A DNA stretch of 23,094 bases. Source: UBA2160 sp964588665 (GTDB lineage Bacteria; Chloroflexota; Dehalococcoidia; Lucifugimonadales; UBA1123). Under the pieces are notes generated by a model. It made no database searches. It was given only the letters and a program-made list of their open reading frames with translations, and had not been told where the DNA came from. A program made the translations under genes and the position numbers. Below, one piece after another: positions 7,171 to 15,337 of this stretch. Where the stretch lies: NCBI GenBank assembly GCA_964588665.1, contig CAZPQQ010000051.1, positions 1 to 23,094 of the forward strand, given 5' to 3'. Position 1 is the stretch's first letter. Every line of letters begins with the position of its first letter.

Positions 7171-8241
7171 TCAGGTCGCGACTGCTGCCAGCTTCTGGGT
7201 CTGTTCGTACTCGGTAAGTCCGTCGAGCAAAGCGTCGATGTCGCCGTCGACAGCCTGTTCCAGATTGTGCAGCGTCAAGCCGATGCGATGGTCTGTGACG
7301 CGGCTCTGAGGGAAATTATAGGTCCGGATGCGCTCGGACCTGTCGCCGGTTCCGACCTGGGATCTCCGGGCATCGGAGCGCTCGCGTTGCGCGCGTTCCA
7401 TCTCCTGGGCCAAGACGCGGGACCGGATTACAGCCATCGCCTTTTCCTTATTCTTGAACTGCGACCTTTCATCCTGGCATATGGCCATGATTCCTGTCGG
7501 CCGATGTGTGATTCTTACGGCCGTGGCGACTTTTTGCACGTTCTGGCCGCCGTGACCGGATGCATGGAAGATGTCGATGTCCAGATCGCCGGCGCTGATG
7601 TCGACGTCCACTTCGCCCGCCTCCGGCAGGACGGCCACCGTGGCTGTCGACGTGTGTATTCTGCCGGTCGACTCGGTTACGGGAACCCTCTGGACACGAT
7701 GCGTTCCGCTCTCATGTTTGAGGCGCGAGTATGCGCCGTCTCCCTTCACCTGGAAGACGATCTCTTTAATCGCCCCCAGACCCGTCTCGTTGGCGTCGAT
7801 GACCTCGGTGTTCCAGTTGCGGCGTTGAGCGTACCGGCTGTACATCCGGAACAGCACGGCGGCAAATAGCCCGGCTTCGTCCCCGCCGGCGGCCGCCCGA
7901 ATCTCGACGATCACATTCCTGCTGTCGTTCGGGTCTTTGGGGATCAATTCGATGTGCAGGTCGCTATCGACGCGGTCAAGCTGAGTTTCGAGTTCGGCCA
8001 ACTCCTCTTTCGCCATCGCGGTCATCTCTTCATCGGCCTCGCCTCGGATCAATGCACCAACTTCGTCGATCTCGGTGACGACACGACGCCGTTCGCGAGA
8101 CAGCGTCACCAACTTTCTTATCGCCGCCTGCTCTTTCGCCAGATTCTTAACGCGGCTGTAGTCAGCGGCAACCTCTGGGTCCGCCATGTCTCGTTCAAGA
8201 TCGTCGTATCGGCTCTCTATTTCTTCGAGTTTCTGTAACAC
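7171..8241 (-). CDS. prfA: Peptide chain release factor 1
   Basis: RF1 recognises UAA and UAG and triggers peptide release. The 356-residue length is normal. The tripeptide anticodon region reads RVPVTES (PVT at 187-189), typical of RF1 rather than the SPF of RF2, and GGQ lies at 231-233 in GHGGQNVQ. The start is a GTG at 8241, with GAGG and TTAGG 8-15 bases upstream. First gene of the prfA-prmC unit, behind a TTGACA promoter. Confidence 0.97.
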   Translation of the reverse strand: MLQKLEEIESRYDDLERDMADPEVAADYSRVKNLAKEQAAIRKLVTLSRERRRVVTEIDEVGALIRGEADEEMTAMAKEELAELETQLDRVDSDLHIELIPKDPNDSRNVIVEIRAAAGGDEAGLFAAVLFRMYSRYAQRRNWNTEVIDANETGLGAIKEIVFQVKGDGAYSRLKHESGTHRVQRVPVTESTGRIHTSTATVAVLPEAGEVDVDISAGDLDIDIFHASGHGGQNVQKVATAVRITHRPTGIMAICQDERSQFKNKEKAMAVIRSRVLAQEMERAQRERSDARRSQVGTGDRSERIRTYNFPQSRVTDHRIGLTLHNLEQAVDGDIDALLDGLTEYEQTQKLAAVAT

Positions 8242-8314
8242 CTGATCAGCCTAACCTCAGTATGGGTATGCTTTGAACGGAGACCTCGCCGCCGGGTGAG
8301 GCAGCGACCAGTTC

Positions 8315-8342
8315 ATACTACCGCACCCCTGAGCAATGTCAA
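8315..8342 (-). promoter_or_regulatory. Sigma-70-type promoter for prfA-prmC
   Basis: On the minus strand a perfect TTGACA (8342 to 8337), a 16-base spacer and TAGTAT (8320 to 8315). The start point would be near 8308, giving a leader of about 67 bases, which can fold a hairpin with CCTC/GAGG arms at about 8283-8302. The remaining part of the 216-base gap to hisS shows no further gene. Confidence 0.6.
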
Positions 8343-8457
8343 AGCCTGGGGCGCCAATTGGTCAGTGCGAGCCTGGCGTTAGAAAGCACGATTCACGGAA
8401 CCGACAAGTGAAGTCGCGATTCCGGCGTCGTCGGTGCACAACGACAGTTATGGGAGG

Positions 8458-9717
8458 TCACTCCGGAGCGGCCAACTCCTCGACGACCGAGTTCAAAGGA
8501 ACTTCACGCTGTTCACCTTGGCTCAGGTCTCTGATCACCGCTACGTCGCGAGCCAGCTCGTCGTCTCCGATGATGACGGCGTGCGTGCAGTTCGAAGCGT
8601 TCGCGTACCGGAGTTGACTCCGGAGACCGCGGTTTGGCGGGCCAAGTATCGCCGCGACGCCCGAGCCCCGAAGCTCCGATGCAATTCGGACAGCCTTCAG
8701 CTTTGCAGCCTCGCCCATGTGCGCCGTCAATACCTTGTTCCGAATCTCGGCGGGCACTGGCGCTTCCTGGCGTTTGAGGTTCTCCACGACCCGCTCCAAT
8801 CCCATCCCGAAGCCGATGCCGGGCGTCGATCGCCCGCCGAGCTGTTCCATCAGTCCGTCGTAGCGCCCCCCGCCGACAATTGTGACCATCCGCCCCTCGT
8901 CGGGCGGCGAAATTTCGAACACGGTCCGCGTGTAGTAATCCAGTCCTCGAACCAAACGATGATCAACTTCGAATTCGAGGCCGATCTCTCCCAGATACCT
9001 GCGCAGTTCGGACCAGTGCTCGCTGCACTCGGTGCACAGGTGGTCCGCGCTGTGTGGGGCGTCGTGAACGTGTGGCTGGCAGCTCTCCTGCTTGCAGTCA
9101 AGCAGTCTCAGCGGGTTCCGTTCGAGCCTCCGTTTACAGTCCTCGCACAGCCGATCGCGACGTCCGCTGTAATAGTCGACCAACTTCTCCAGATAGGCGG
9201 GTCTGCACTGGTAATCGCCAATCGAGTTGATGGTGAGCGTGAGGTCCGACAAACCAACCGACTCCAGATACCGCCAACCTAACTCGATCACTTCCGCGTC
9301 CACGTTTGCGTCCGCGTCGCCAATGACCTCGATGCCAAACTGGTTGTGCTGCCTGTATCGGCCTGCCTGCGGTCGCTCGTAACGGAATACGGGGCAGACG
9401 TAGTAGAGCCGGACCGGTTGCGGCAGGTTGTGCATCCCATGCTGGAGGTAGGCCCGGCAGACAGGCGCCGTGCCTTCGGCCCTCAAGGTCAACATTTCGC
9501 CGCCGCGGTCCTCGAACGTGTAGGTCTCCTTCTCGACGATGTCCGTCGTGTCCCCGACCCCGCGTTCGAACAGCAGCGCGTCCTCAAAGACCGGCGTGTC
9601 GATGCGCTCGTACCCGAATTGCCTGGCTATCTCGCGGGCTTTGTCTTGGACGAAGCGCCAGTGCCCTTGGTCTTCGGGCAATATGTCGACAGTGCCCCTG
9701 GACGCCTGAAAAGTCAT
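8458..9717 (-). CDS. hisS: Histidine-tRNA ligase
   Basis: Class II aminoacyl-tRNA synthetase that charges tRNA-His. Visible: motif 2 with FRYERPQAGRYRQHNQFG, the histidine-binding loop RGLDYYTRTVFE, motif 3 with GIGFGMGLER, and a C-terminal anticodon-binding domain. A Cys-rich insert (CEDCKRRLE ... DCKQESC ... CTEC) between these suggests a bound metal, as in some bacterial HisRS. The ATG at 9717 is chosen (419 residues) because AAGGAG lies 7 bases upstream and GTVDILPEDQ begins about 8 residues in; the open frame to 9777 has no such site. It is divergent from rel. Confidence 0.96.
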   Translation of the reverse strand: MTFQASRGTVDILPEDQGHWRFVQDKAREIARQFGYERIDTPVFEDALLFERGVGDTTDIVEKETYTFEDRGGEMLTLRAEGTAPVCRAYLQHGMHNLPQPVRLYYVCPVFRYERPQAGRYRQHNQFGIEVIGDADANVDAEVIELGWRYLESVGLSDLTLTINSIGDYQCRPAYLEKLVDYYSGRRDRLCEDCKRRLERNPLRLLDCKQESCQPHVHDAPHSADHLCTECSEHWSELRRYLGEIGLEFEVDHRLVRGLDYYTRTVFEISPPDEGRMVTIVGGGRYDGLMEQLGGRSTPGIGFGMGLERVVENLKRQEAPVPAEIRNKVLTAHMGEAAKLKAVRIASELRGSGVAAILGPPNRGLRSQLRYANASNCTHAVIIGDDELARDVAVIRDLSQGEQREVPLNSVVEELAAPE

Positions 9718-9761
9718 AAACACGCTCCTTGGTTCGGGCGTCAGTCGCGATAAGGAAATCC

Positions 9762-9770
9762 AGTTTAGCA
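9762..9770 (-). promoter_or_regulatory. Extended -10 promoter for hisS
   Basis: On the minus strand TGCTAAACT (9770 to 9762) fits an extended -10. The start point would be near 9755, about 38 bases before the hisS ATG. No convincing -35. The same nine bases occur at 13610-13618 and nearly so at 16854-16862. Confidence 0.4.
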
Positions 9771-9871
9771 GATGCAACCGAGCCTATGCCTTTGTCAGGC
9801 GCCGGACATCGATGCACAACGAAGGCCCGAACGGCCCAAGGCGCCTCCAAACACTCGGCCTTGGGACGTAA

Positions 9872-9879
9872 TGTATACT
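9872..9879 (+). promoter_or_regulatory. -10 element for rel
   Basis: TGTATACT (9872-9879) holds a good -10 (TATACT) about 39 bases before the rel ATG. No clear -35 is found at 16-18 bases. Confidence 0.4.
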
Positions 9880-9917
9880 GGACAGAGGTTCGACATCATC
9901 CCTTCGAGGCGTTCGCC

Positions 9918-12071
9918 ATGTTCGACGTCTTGCTTGCAAAAGCAAGCGGATACGTCCCAAAAGATAGGCTCGAGGTCATCAAAGAGGCCTACGAATTCGC
10001 CGAACGCGCCCACAACGGGCAGGAACGCGCATCGGGAGGGCCGTTCATCGTCCACCCGCTCGAGACCGCGCTGGTTCTGGCCGACCTGAAGCTGGACGCC
10101 AACGCGCTGGCAGCCGCCCTTCTGCATGACGTCGTCGAGGACAACGAAGACATCCATCTTTCGGATATTGGAAACCGTTTCGGGTCGGAAATCGCCCGGC
10201 TCGTGGACGGCGTCACTAAGCTGACCAGGGCGGACCTGGTCACCGCCGGAAGCTCCTCCAACCCCGAGAAAGGCCGTGCGCAGGCGGAGACCATCCGCAA
10301 GATGCTCATGGCCATGGCCGAGGACATCCGCGTCGTCTTAATCAAGCTCGCGGACCGCCTTCACAACATGCGAACCATCGACGCTCTCGATCCCGCCAAG
10401 CGCCTGGAAAAGGCGCAAGAAACCCTGGAGATCTATGCCCCGCTGGCTCATCGCCTCGGCATCTGGGAGATCAAGTGGCAGCTCGAGGACCTTGCGTTCC
10501 AGCAAATCGATCCGACGGCCTACAAGTCGATCTCGCGTATGCTCAACACGAAGCGTGTCGAACGCGAGGAGTACGTGTGGCGCGTTCTGGGCATCCTGCG
10601 GGCCGAGTTGGAGGCGGAGGGCGTCCGAGGCGAGGTGACCGGCCGGCCGAAACACATCTATTCGATATACAAAAAGGCGCAGAAGTACGCCGCCGACAGC
10701 AAGACCGCCGAAGACATCTACGACCTCTTCGCGCTGCGCGTGTTGGTGGACGAAGTGAAAGACTGCTACGCGGCGTTGGGCGTGATACACAATCGCTGGC
10801 GGCCGCTGCCGGGCCAGTTCGACGATTACATCGCCAACCCCAAGGACAACCTCTACCAGTCGATCCACACAACAGTGTTGTGCGAGGACGGCAACCCGGT
10901 CGAGGTCCAGATACGGACCCAAGACATGCACAGTGTGGCTGAGTACGGCGTCGCCGCTCATTGGCTGTACAAAGAAGGGAAAGCGACAGACTCCCAGTTC
11001 GATCAGAAGATGACCTGGCTGAGACAACTCCTGGAGTGGCAACGGGACGTGTCGGAGGCCGAAGAGTTCGTCGAGTCCTTCAAGACCGACATCTTCCAGA
11101 ACCAAGTTTTCGTGTACACCCCGTTGGGAGACCTCAAGGAGATGCCTGCCGGCGCCACGCCGCTCGACTTCGCGTTCCGCATCCACTCTGACCTGATCTT
11201 CAGGTGCATTGGCGCCAAGGTCAACGGAAGGTTGGTGCCGTTGACGTACCAGCTCCAGAACGGCGACACCGTTCAGATACTGACCTCCAACACCGTTCGC
11301 AGCCCCAGCCTTGATTGGCTGAATCAAGAAGCCGGCTACATCAAGACGACGTCGGCAAGGGCCAGGGTCAGGCAGTGGTTCAACCGGCAGGAGCGAAGCG
11401 CCAACATACAGCGAGGCCGGGACCTGTACCAAAAGCAGCTCAAGCGGCTCACAACGACGATGTCAGACGCCGACGTGTCCAAGCTGATGGGCGTCGCGAA
11501 GGTCGAAGACTTCTTCGCGGCCTTGGGAGACGGCTCGATCACCGTTGGCGCGGTCGCGAGCAAGCTGACAACAAAGGAAGAGGACGACGTCGTCGTGATC
11601 AAGGACGCCATGCCGCTGCCTTCGATCATGCCGACTTCAGCTATCCAGGTGCTTGGCGTCGGCGACCTGCTGACCTCGATGGCCCGGTGCTGCAACCCCA
11701 TCCACGGCGACGAGATCATCGGCTACATCACACGCTCTCGAGGCGTCAACGTCCATCGCCGAACGTGCCCGAACATCCTCCACGAAAGCGAAAAAGAGCG
11801 ACTGGTCCAGGTCGGTTGGGGTGAAACCCAGACCCTCTATCCGGTTCGAATCCAGGTCAGGTCCTGGGATCGGGTCGGCCTTCTTGGCGACATCACCTCT
11901 CTTGTTTCAGAGGAGAAGGTCAACATCGCCTCCATTCTTTCCGAGGAGTATGCCGACATGTCCATCATCACGCTCACGGTGCACATTAGCGGCATCGACC
12001 AGCTCAGCCGGGTCTTCCTCAGGTTGGAAGGAGTCAAGGGCGTGATCGGTGTCACCAGGGTCAGTTCCTGA
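9918..12071 (+). CDS. rel: Bifunctional (p)ppGpp synthetase/hydrolase (RelA/SpoT family)
   Basis: This enzyme makes and degrades (p)ppGpp, the alarmone of the stringent response. The 717-residue protein has the full long-form layout. The HD hydrolase domain has H46, H70-D71 and E74-D75 (HDVVEDNED), so hydrolysis should work. The synthetase domain (about 190-345) has GRPKHIYSIYKK and EVQIRTQDMHSVAEYGVAAHW. A TGS domain (about 395-455), a Cys-containing zinc-finger-like segment (ARCCNPIHGDEIIGYITRSRG ... RTCPN) and a C-terminal ACT domain (about 640-715) follow. The ATG at 9918 has GAGGCG 8 bases upstream; the open frame upstream to 9729 is not part of the family. Having a single long RSH with both activities is usual outside gammaproteobacteria. 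Confidence 0.95.
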   Translation: MFDVLLAKASGYVPKDRLEVIKEAYEFAERAHNGQERASGGPFIVHPLETALVLADLKLDANALAAALLHDVVEDNEDIHLSDIGNRFGSEIARLVDGVTKLTRADLVTAGSSSNPEKGRAQAETIRKMLMAMAEDIRVVLIKLADRLHNMRTIDALDPAKRLEKAQETLEIYAPLAHRLGIWEIKWQLEDLAFQQIDPTAYKSISRMLNTKRVEREEYVWRVLGILRAELEAEGVRGEVTGRPKHIYSIYKKAQKYAADSKTAEDIYDLFALRVLVDEVKDCYAALGVIHNRWRPLPGQFDDYIANPKDNLYQSIHTTVLCEDGNPVEVQIRTQDMHSVAEYGVAAHWLYKEGKATDSQFDQKMTWLRQLLEWQRDVSEAEEFVESFKTDIFQNQVFVYTPLGDLKEMPAGATPLDFAFRIHSDLIFRCIGAKVNGRLVPLTYQLQNGDTVQILTSNTVRSPSLDWLNQEAGYIKTTSARARVRQWFNRQERSANIQRGRDLYQKQLKRLTTTMSDADVSKLMGVAKVEDFFAALGDGSITVGAVASKLTTKEEDDVVVIKDAMPLPSIMPTSAIQVLGVGDLLTSMARCCNPIHGDEIIGYITRSRGVNVHRRTCPNILHESEKERLVQVGWGETQTLYPVRIQVRSWDRVGLLGDITSLVSEEKVNIASILSEEYADMSIITLTVHISGIDQLSRVFLRLEGVKGVIGVTRVSS

Positions 12072-12085
12072 ATCCACCCTTTTCG

Positions 12086-12094
12086 TGGTAGAAT
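12086..12094 (+). promoter_or_regulatory. Extended -10 promoter for rpsT
   Basis: TGGTAGAAT (12086-12094) is an extended -10. Transcription from about 12101 would give a leader of about 77 bases before the rpsT TTG. Confidence 0.5.
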
Positions 12095-12177
12095 GGTTCG
12101 TTGTTTGAACTGAGGGCGCTGCCTCTTCTATCAGATTCGGCCGCGTCGCCCACCACCGATAAGGAGAACCTGCTCAA

Positions 12178-12435
12178 TTGCCCAGTCAAAAATCAAACAG
12201 AGTTGCGCAACGCAAACGTGCCCACAACCTACCGCTTCAGACCAAGGCGAGAACACAGGTCAGAGCGGCCCGACAACAGATTGAAGCCGGAGACGTCGAG
12301 GCGGCGGAGAAAGCCGTACGAGATGCATCCGTTGCGCTGGACAAAGCTGCGCAGAAAGGCGCTCTGCACGCCAACAACGCCGCTCGCAGGAAGTCCCGCA
12401 TCATGCATCAGCTTCATCAGCTCAAAAACGACTGA
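12178..12435 (+). CDS. rpsT: Ribosomal protein bS20
   Basis: An 85-residue basic protein of the small ribosomal subunit. The N-terminus PSQKSNRVAQRKRAHN and the end HANNAARRKSRIMHQLHQL match bS20. It starts at a TTG, with AAGGAG 11 bases upstream. S20 genes often use weak start codons for autoregulation. It stands between rel and the rpsP cluster. Confidence 0.95.
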   Translation: MPSQKSNRVAQRKRAHNLPLQTKARTQVRAARQQIEAGDVEAAEKAVRDASVALDKAAQKGALHANNAARRKSRIMHQLHQLKND

Positions 12436-12560
12436 CACCCGCGACGAGAACCGGTACAAGGGCGGAGCGCTGAGATTCGGCAGCCGCCGACGCCACGGGC
12501 TCCCTGGTGTCTCCAACTGACGATATTAGGTCAACGCGAAAGAATTCGAGAGAAGGTTCG

Positions 12561-12818
12561 ATGCTGAAGATTCGACTACGGCGCACGGGAATGCGTCACC
12601 AGGCAAGCTACAGAGTGGTTGTGGCTGACTCCCGCGCCGCCCGTGACGGCGCTTTCGTCGAGTACCTGGGCCATTACAACCCGCGCACCGATCCCCCCAC
12701 CGTCGTCATCGACGAAGAGAAGGCGCTCAAGTGGCTTCGAGTAGGCGCCCAACCCTCCGACGCCGTGAGACAGATGCTCGAGCGACTCGGCACCATGGAA
12801 AGAGTCAAGGGTGAATGA
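12561..12818 (+). CDS. rpsP: Ribosomal protein bS16
   Basis: An 85-residue protein with the bS16 start (LKIRLRRTGMRHQASYRVVVADSR) and the LGHYNPRT block. The ATG at 12561 has AGAAGG just upstream; the longer open frame to 12507 adds residues not in the family. Its stop overlaps the khpA start by four bases (ATGA). The usual partners trmD and rplS are not next to it here. Confidence 0.96.
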   Translation: MLKIRLRRTGMRHQASYRVVVADSRAARDGAFVEYLGHYNPRTDPPTVVIDEEKALKWLRVGAQPSDAVRQMLERLGTMERVKGE

Positions 12819-13042
12819 AAGAGCTCGTTGAGTATATCGCAAGATCGATAGCGGCCTACCCGGACGAAGTCAAGGTGACTGAGGAAGAGGAAGACGGCCG
12901 CATCATCTTGAAACTCGAAGTCGCCCCTGACGACAAAGGCAAGGTCATCGGGCGACAAGGGCGAGTAGCTCAGTCCATTCGCGTCTTACTGCGCGTAGCC
13001 GCGGTCAAGCAAGGCACGCGCGCCACGCTGGAGATAGTCTGA
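12815..13042 (+). CDS. khpA: KH-domain RNA-binding protein KhpA (YlqC family)
   Basis: A 75-residue single KH domain; the GxxG loop is GRQG in GKVIGRQGRVAQSIRVLLR. KhpA forms an RNA chaperone with KhpB in Gram-positive bacteria and is commonly encoded between rpsP and rimM. It overlaps rpsP by ATGA and, as proposed here, rimM by CTGA. Confidence 0.93.
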   Translation: MKELVEYIARSIAAYPDEVKVTEEEEDGRIILKLEVAPDDKGKVIGRQGRVAQSIRVLLRVAAVKQGTRATLEIV

Positions 13043-13584
13043 AGCACGACCGCTCTCGGACCGACCAGAAGACCACCGTTCCTACACCGCGGGACGACCA
13101 CGTCGTCGTTGGCATCATCACCGGCGCATGGGGATTGAGCGGCCACGTCAAGGTCCAGCCCGACACCGATTTCCCCGATCGATTCGCTCCCGGCTCCACC
13201 CTGTACCTCGACTCTCGACCGGTCAAAGTGCGTCTCTCGCGGGCCAACAAAGGCGCGTACGTGGTGAAACTGGACGCGGCGAAAAACCGCACCCAGGCTG
13301 AAGAGCTCCGAGGGCAGTTCCTCACTATCCCCCAGGCAGACCTCGCGACACTTCCCGAAGGCACGTACTATCACTTCGACCTCATCGACATGGAAGTCCA
13401 CTCCGATGAAGGTGAGCGCCTCGGGAAAATCAAAGATGTTCTCTCGACCCGCGGCAACGACGTCTACGTCGTCATCCGCGAAGGCTCCCCTGATCTGCTC
13501 ATCCCCGCTATTGCCAAGGTGGTTCTCGAGGTGGACGTTGATGCTCAGCGCATGACCGTGCACCTGCTGGAGGGACTCCGATAG
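13039..13584 (+). CDS. rimM: Ribosome maturation factor RimM
   Basis: RimM assists 30S maturation through the S19 region. Residues about 21-105 form the N-terminal RimM domain (VVVGIITGAWGLSGHVKVQP), and about 110-180 the PRC barrel (YYHFDLIDMEV ... LLIPAIAKVVLEVD). The first ordinary start in frame, a TTG at 13135, would cut the conserved GAWGLSG block. No ATG, GTG or TTG lies between this and the khpA stop. A CTG at 13039 overlaps the khpA stop (CTGA), has GGAG about 6 bases upstream and gives 181 residues, the normal RimM length. I therefore take CTG as the start. The gene is the last of rpsP-khpA-rimM. Confidence 0.85.
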   Translation: MKHDRSRTDQKTTVPTPRDDHVVVGIITGAWGLSGHVKVQPDTDFPDRFAPGSTLYLDSRPVKVRLSRANKGAYVVKLDAAKNRTQAEELRGQFLTIPQADLATLPEGTYYHFDLIDMEVHSDEGERLGKIKDVLSTRGNDVYVVIREGSPDLLIPAIAKVVLEVDVDAQRMTVHLLEGLR

Positions 13585-13589
13585 CCGTG

Positions 13590-13618
13590 TTGACGCTGCG
13601 CACACGCACTGCTAAACT
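13590..13618 (+). promoter_or_regulatory. Plus-strand promoter after rimM
   Basis: TTGACG (13590-13595), a 17-base spacer and TAAACT (13613-13618), with TGC directly before the -10 (extended). Transcription from about 13625 would run antisense through the zinc-ribbon gene (13713-13892) and could reach the CoA-transferase genes at 14058. Confidence 0.55.
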
Positions 13619-13712
13619 CGCCTTCAGTCCCGGAACTGACCGAACCCAGAGACGATTGGCTCGCCGATCGCTGTTCGGAGGAGAGAGAGTTTAGAAATCG
13701 GCCGTCTGCCCC

Positions 13713-13892
13713 CTATGCGGCGTGAGGATCCTCGTCGTCTTCCGGTTGAAGCCTGACGGATCGCTTCCGGCGAGGCGGCTCCTCCAGTTCGACGGTGCAT
13801 CCGCATTGAAAGCATCGTTTGTACGCCCCGAATATGTCGCGTTGCAAAATCATGTCGCCGAGGCAACGCGGGCACGATCTGAATTCGAACAT
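13713..13892 (-). CDS. Small zinc-ribbon protein (59 residues)
   Basis: Reading on the minus strand from the ATG at 13892 gives MFEFRSCPRCLGDMILQRDI, then a second knuckle CFQCGC at about 27-32, a Glu/Pro/Arg stretch and an acidic tail. The CxxC-x16-CxxC spacing is that of a zinc ribbon. GGAG lies 8 bases before the ATG and a good promoter lies about 60 bases upstream. The function is unknown; such small ribbons often bind nucleic acid or a larger enzyme. A 110-residue open frame on the other strand (13722-14054) is taken as the shadow. Confidence 0.7.
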   Translation of the reverse strand: MFEFRSCPRCLGDMILQRDIFGAYKRCFQCGCTVELEEPPRRKRSVRLQPEDDEDPHAA

Positions 13893-13953
13893 CTAGGCGC
13901 TCCACTCATTGCCCGGACCAAGGTTCTGGCCGGGGTTGTTCAGAAGAACGTCC

Positions 13954-13982
13954 AATATAGCACATACGTTCTGTTTATGCAA
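13954..13982 (-). promoter_or_regulatory. Promoter for the zinc-ribbon gene
   Basis: On the minus strand TTGCAT (13982 to 13977), a 17-base spacer and TATATT (13959 to 13954), with TGC before the -10. The start point would be near 13947, with a leader of about 55 bases. Confidence 0.6.
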
Positions 13983-14057
13983 TCCCCGTTTGACTGCATC
14001 TTCCCCGTCCATCGCGAATCCGAGGACCGCGACAAAGTCTGCAATGTGAGGTGATTG

Positions 14058-15278
14058 ATGGCCGAGATGGCCCTGTCCGACGTCACCGTTCTGGATTTTA
14101 CGCAGAACATAGCTGGCCCTTACAGCACGAAACTGCTGGCTGATTACGGCGCTGACGTGATCAAGATCGAGTGCCCCGGCACGGGAGACGGCGCCCGTGG
14201 ACTCGGCCCGTTCCCCGACGATGTCAGCCATCCGGAGAAGAGCGGGACGTTCCTCCACCTAAACACCAACAAGCGCGGCATCACCCTGGATCTGAACACC
14301 GACGAAGGACGCACCGCGGCGATTGAGCTGGCGCGCCGATCCGACGTTGTGGTCGAGAGCTTCCGCCCCGGCACGATGGAGAGCTTCGGGCTGGGCTACG
14401 ATTCGCTGAGCGCGGCCAACTCGTCGCTCGTCATGACGTCGATCACGAACTTCGGGCAGACTGGCCCGTATCGCGACTGGCGCGCCTCTGAGCTCATTCT
14501 GTACGGCATGGGAGGCGAGCTGATCTCGACCGGAATCGCAGAACGCGAGCCGATCAAGATGGGAGGCACAGTCGGCCTGTATCAGGCTGGCACGGTCGCA
14601 GCCTACGCCACGTTGGCCGCACTCACCGGCGCACGTCAGCGAGGATCGGGTGAGCACGTCGACATATCCATCATGGAGACTCAGGCGGGCTCCATCGACC
14701 GGCGGATGAGCCTGCTCCTGGCGTATCAGTACAACGACGAGACCACTTCCCGGGAATCGCTCGACGCGGCGTCGGGCACAGGGTTCCCAGGCGGCGTCTA
14801 TCCGTGCGCGGATGGCTACGTCCAGATCACCGCGGGGCTGGTGTGGTTCGATCGAGTCGTCAAAATGCTGGGCAGCCCGGAGGGATTGCTCGATCCAAAG
14901 TGGTACTCGCCGGAGGCACAATCCGATCCTGGGCTCAAAGAGGAGTTCGACGGCTATTTCTACCCGTGGGTGCTCACGCGAACCAAGCGACAAGTGTGGG
15001 AATCCGCCCAAGAGTTCCGCGTCCTGAGCGGCCCTCTGAACACGATGGACGATCTCCTTCGGGACCCGGTCTTCCAGGGCAGAGGCGCGTTCGCCGAGAT
15101 CGACCACCCCGAGGCCGGTCCGCTCACCTATCCAGGGCGACCGGTCGTGCTGAACGCAACCCCGTGGTCGGTTCGGCGACCTGCGCCCAGGCTCGGCGAG
15201 CATACTGGCGAGGTCCTCGCGGAGCTCGGCTACGTTCAATCCAGCATCGACCGGATGAAAGCGAAAGGCATCATATGA
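14058..15278 (+). CDS. CaiB/BaiF (family III) CoA-transferase
   Basis: A 406-residue protein of the family that moves CoA between carboxylic acids in the cytoplasm. Seen: VLDFTQNIAGPYSTKLLADYGADVIKIE near the start, RGITLDLNTDEGR, VVVESFRPGTMESFGLGYDSL, and GEHVDISIMETQ, where E207 sits at the usual place of the catalytic Asp. The ATG at 14058 has GAGGTG about 5 bases upstream. A second CoA-transferase follows 55 bases later, so the two may act on linked substrates or form a complex. The substrate cannot be told from sequence. Confidence 0.9.
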   Translation: MAEMALSDVTVLDFTQNIAGPYSTKLLADYGADVIKIECPGTGDGARGLGPFPDDVSHPEKSGTFLHLNTNKRGITLDLNTDEGRTAAIELARRSDVVVESFRPGTMESFGLGYDSLSAANSSLVMTSITNFGQTGPYRDWRASELILYGMGGELISTGIAEREPIKMGGTVGLYQAGTVAAYATLAALTGARQRGSGEHVDISIMETQAGSIDRRMSLLLAYQYNDETTSRESLDAASGTGFPGGVYPCADGYVQITAGLVWFDRVVKMLGSPEGLLDPKWYSPEAQSDPGLKEEFDGYFYPWVLTRTKRQVWESAQEFRVLSGPLNTMDDLLRDPVFQGRGAFAEIDHPEAGPLTYPGRPVVLNATPWSVRRPAPRLGEHTGEVLAELGYVQSSIDRMKAKGII

Positions 15279-15337
15279 ACAACAGCGCAGCCACGCATAT
15301 CCGGTCGACCAGCAGCCCTCGAAGGAACTCCCGATGA
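15275..15337 (+). other. 20-codon mini-ORF bridging the two CoA-transferase genes
   Basis: The stop of the first CoA-transferase (ATATGA) holds an ATG that opens a 20-codon frame (MNNSAATHIRSTSSPRRNSR). That frame ends in the TGA inside the ATGA of the next gene's start at 15334. It thus links both genes by 4-base overlaps at each end. It may serve translational coupling or be chance. Confidence 0.3.

Noticed and set aside
8242..8457. Possible tRNA or small gene between prfA and hisS
   Set aside because: No cloverleaf and no supported frame were found; only a promoter and a leader hairpin.
10338..11432. 364-codon open frame antisense to rel
   Set aside because: rel has clear domains throughout; the antisense frame is a typical shadow in high-GC DNA.
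13722..14054. 110-codon plus-strand open frame over the zinc-ribbon gene
   Set aside because: No family features; the opposite strand has paired CxxC motifs, a ribosome binding site and a promoter.
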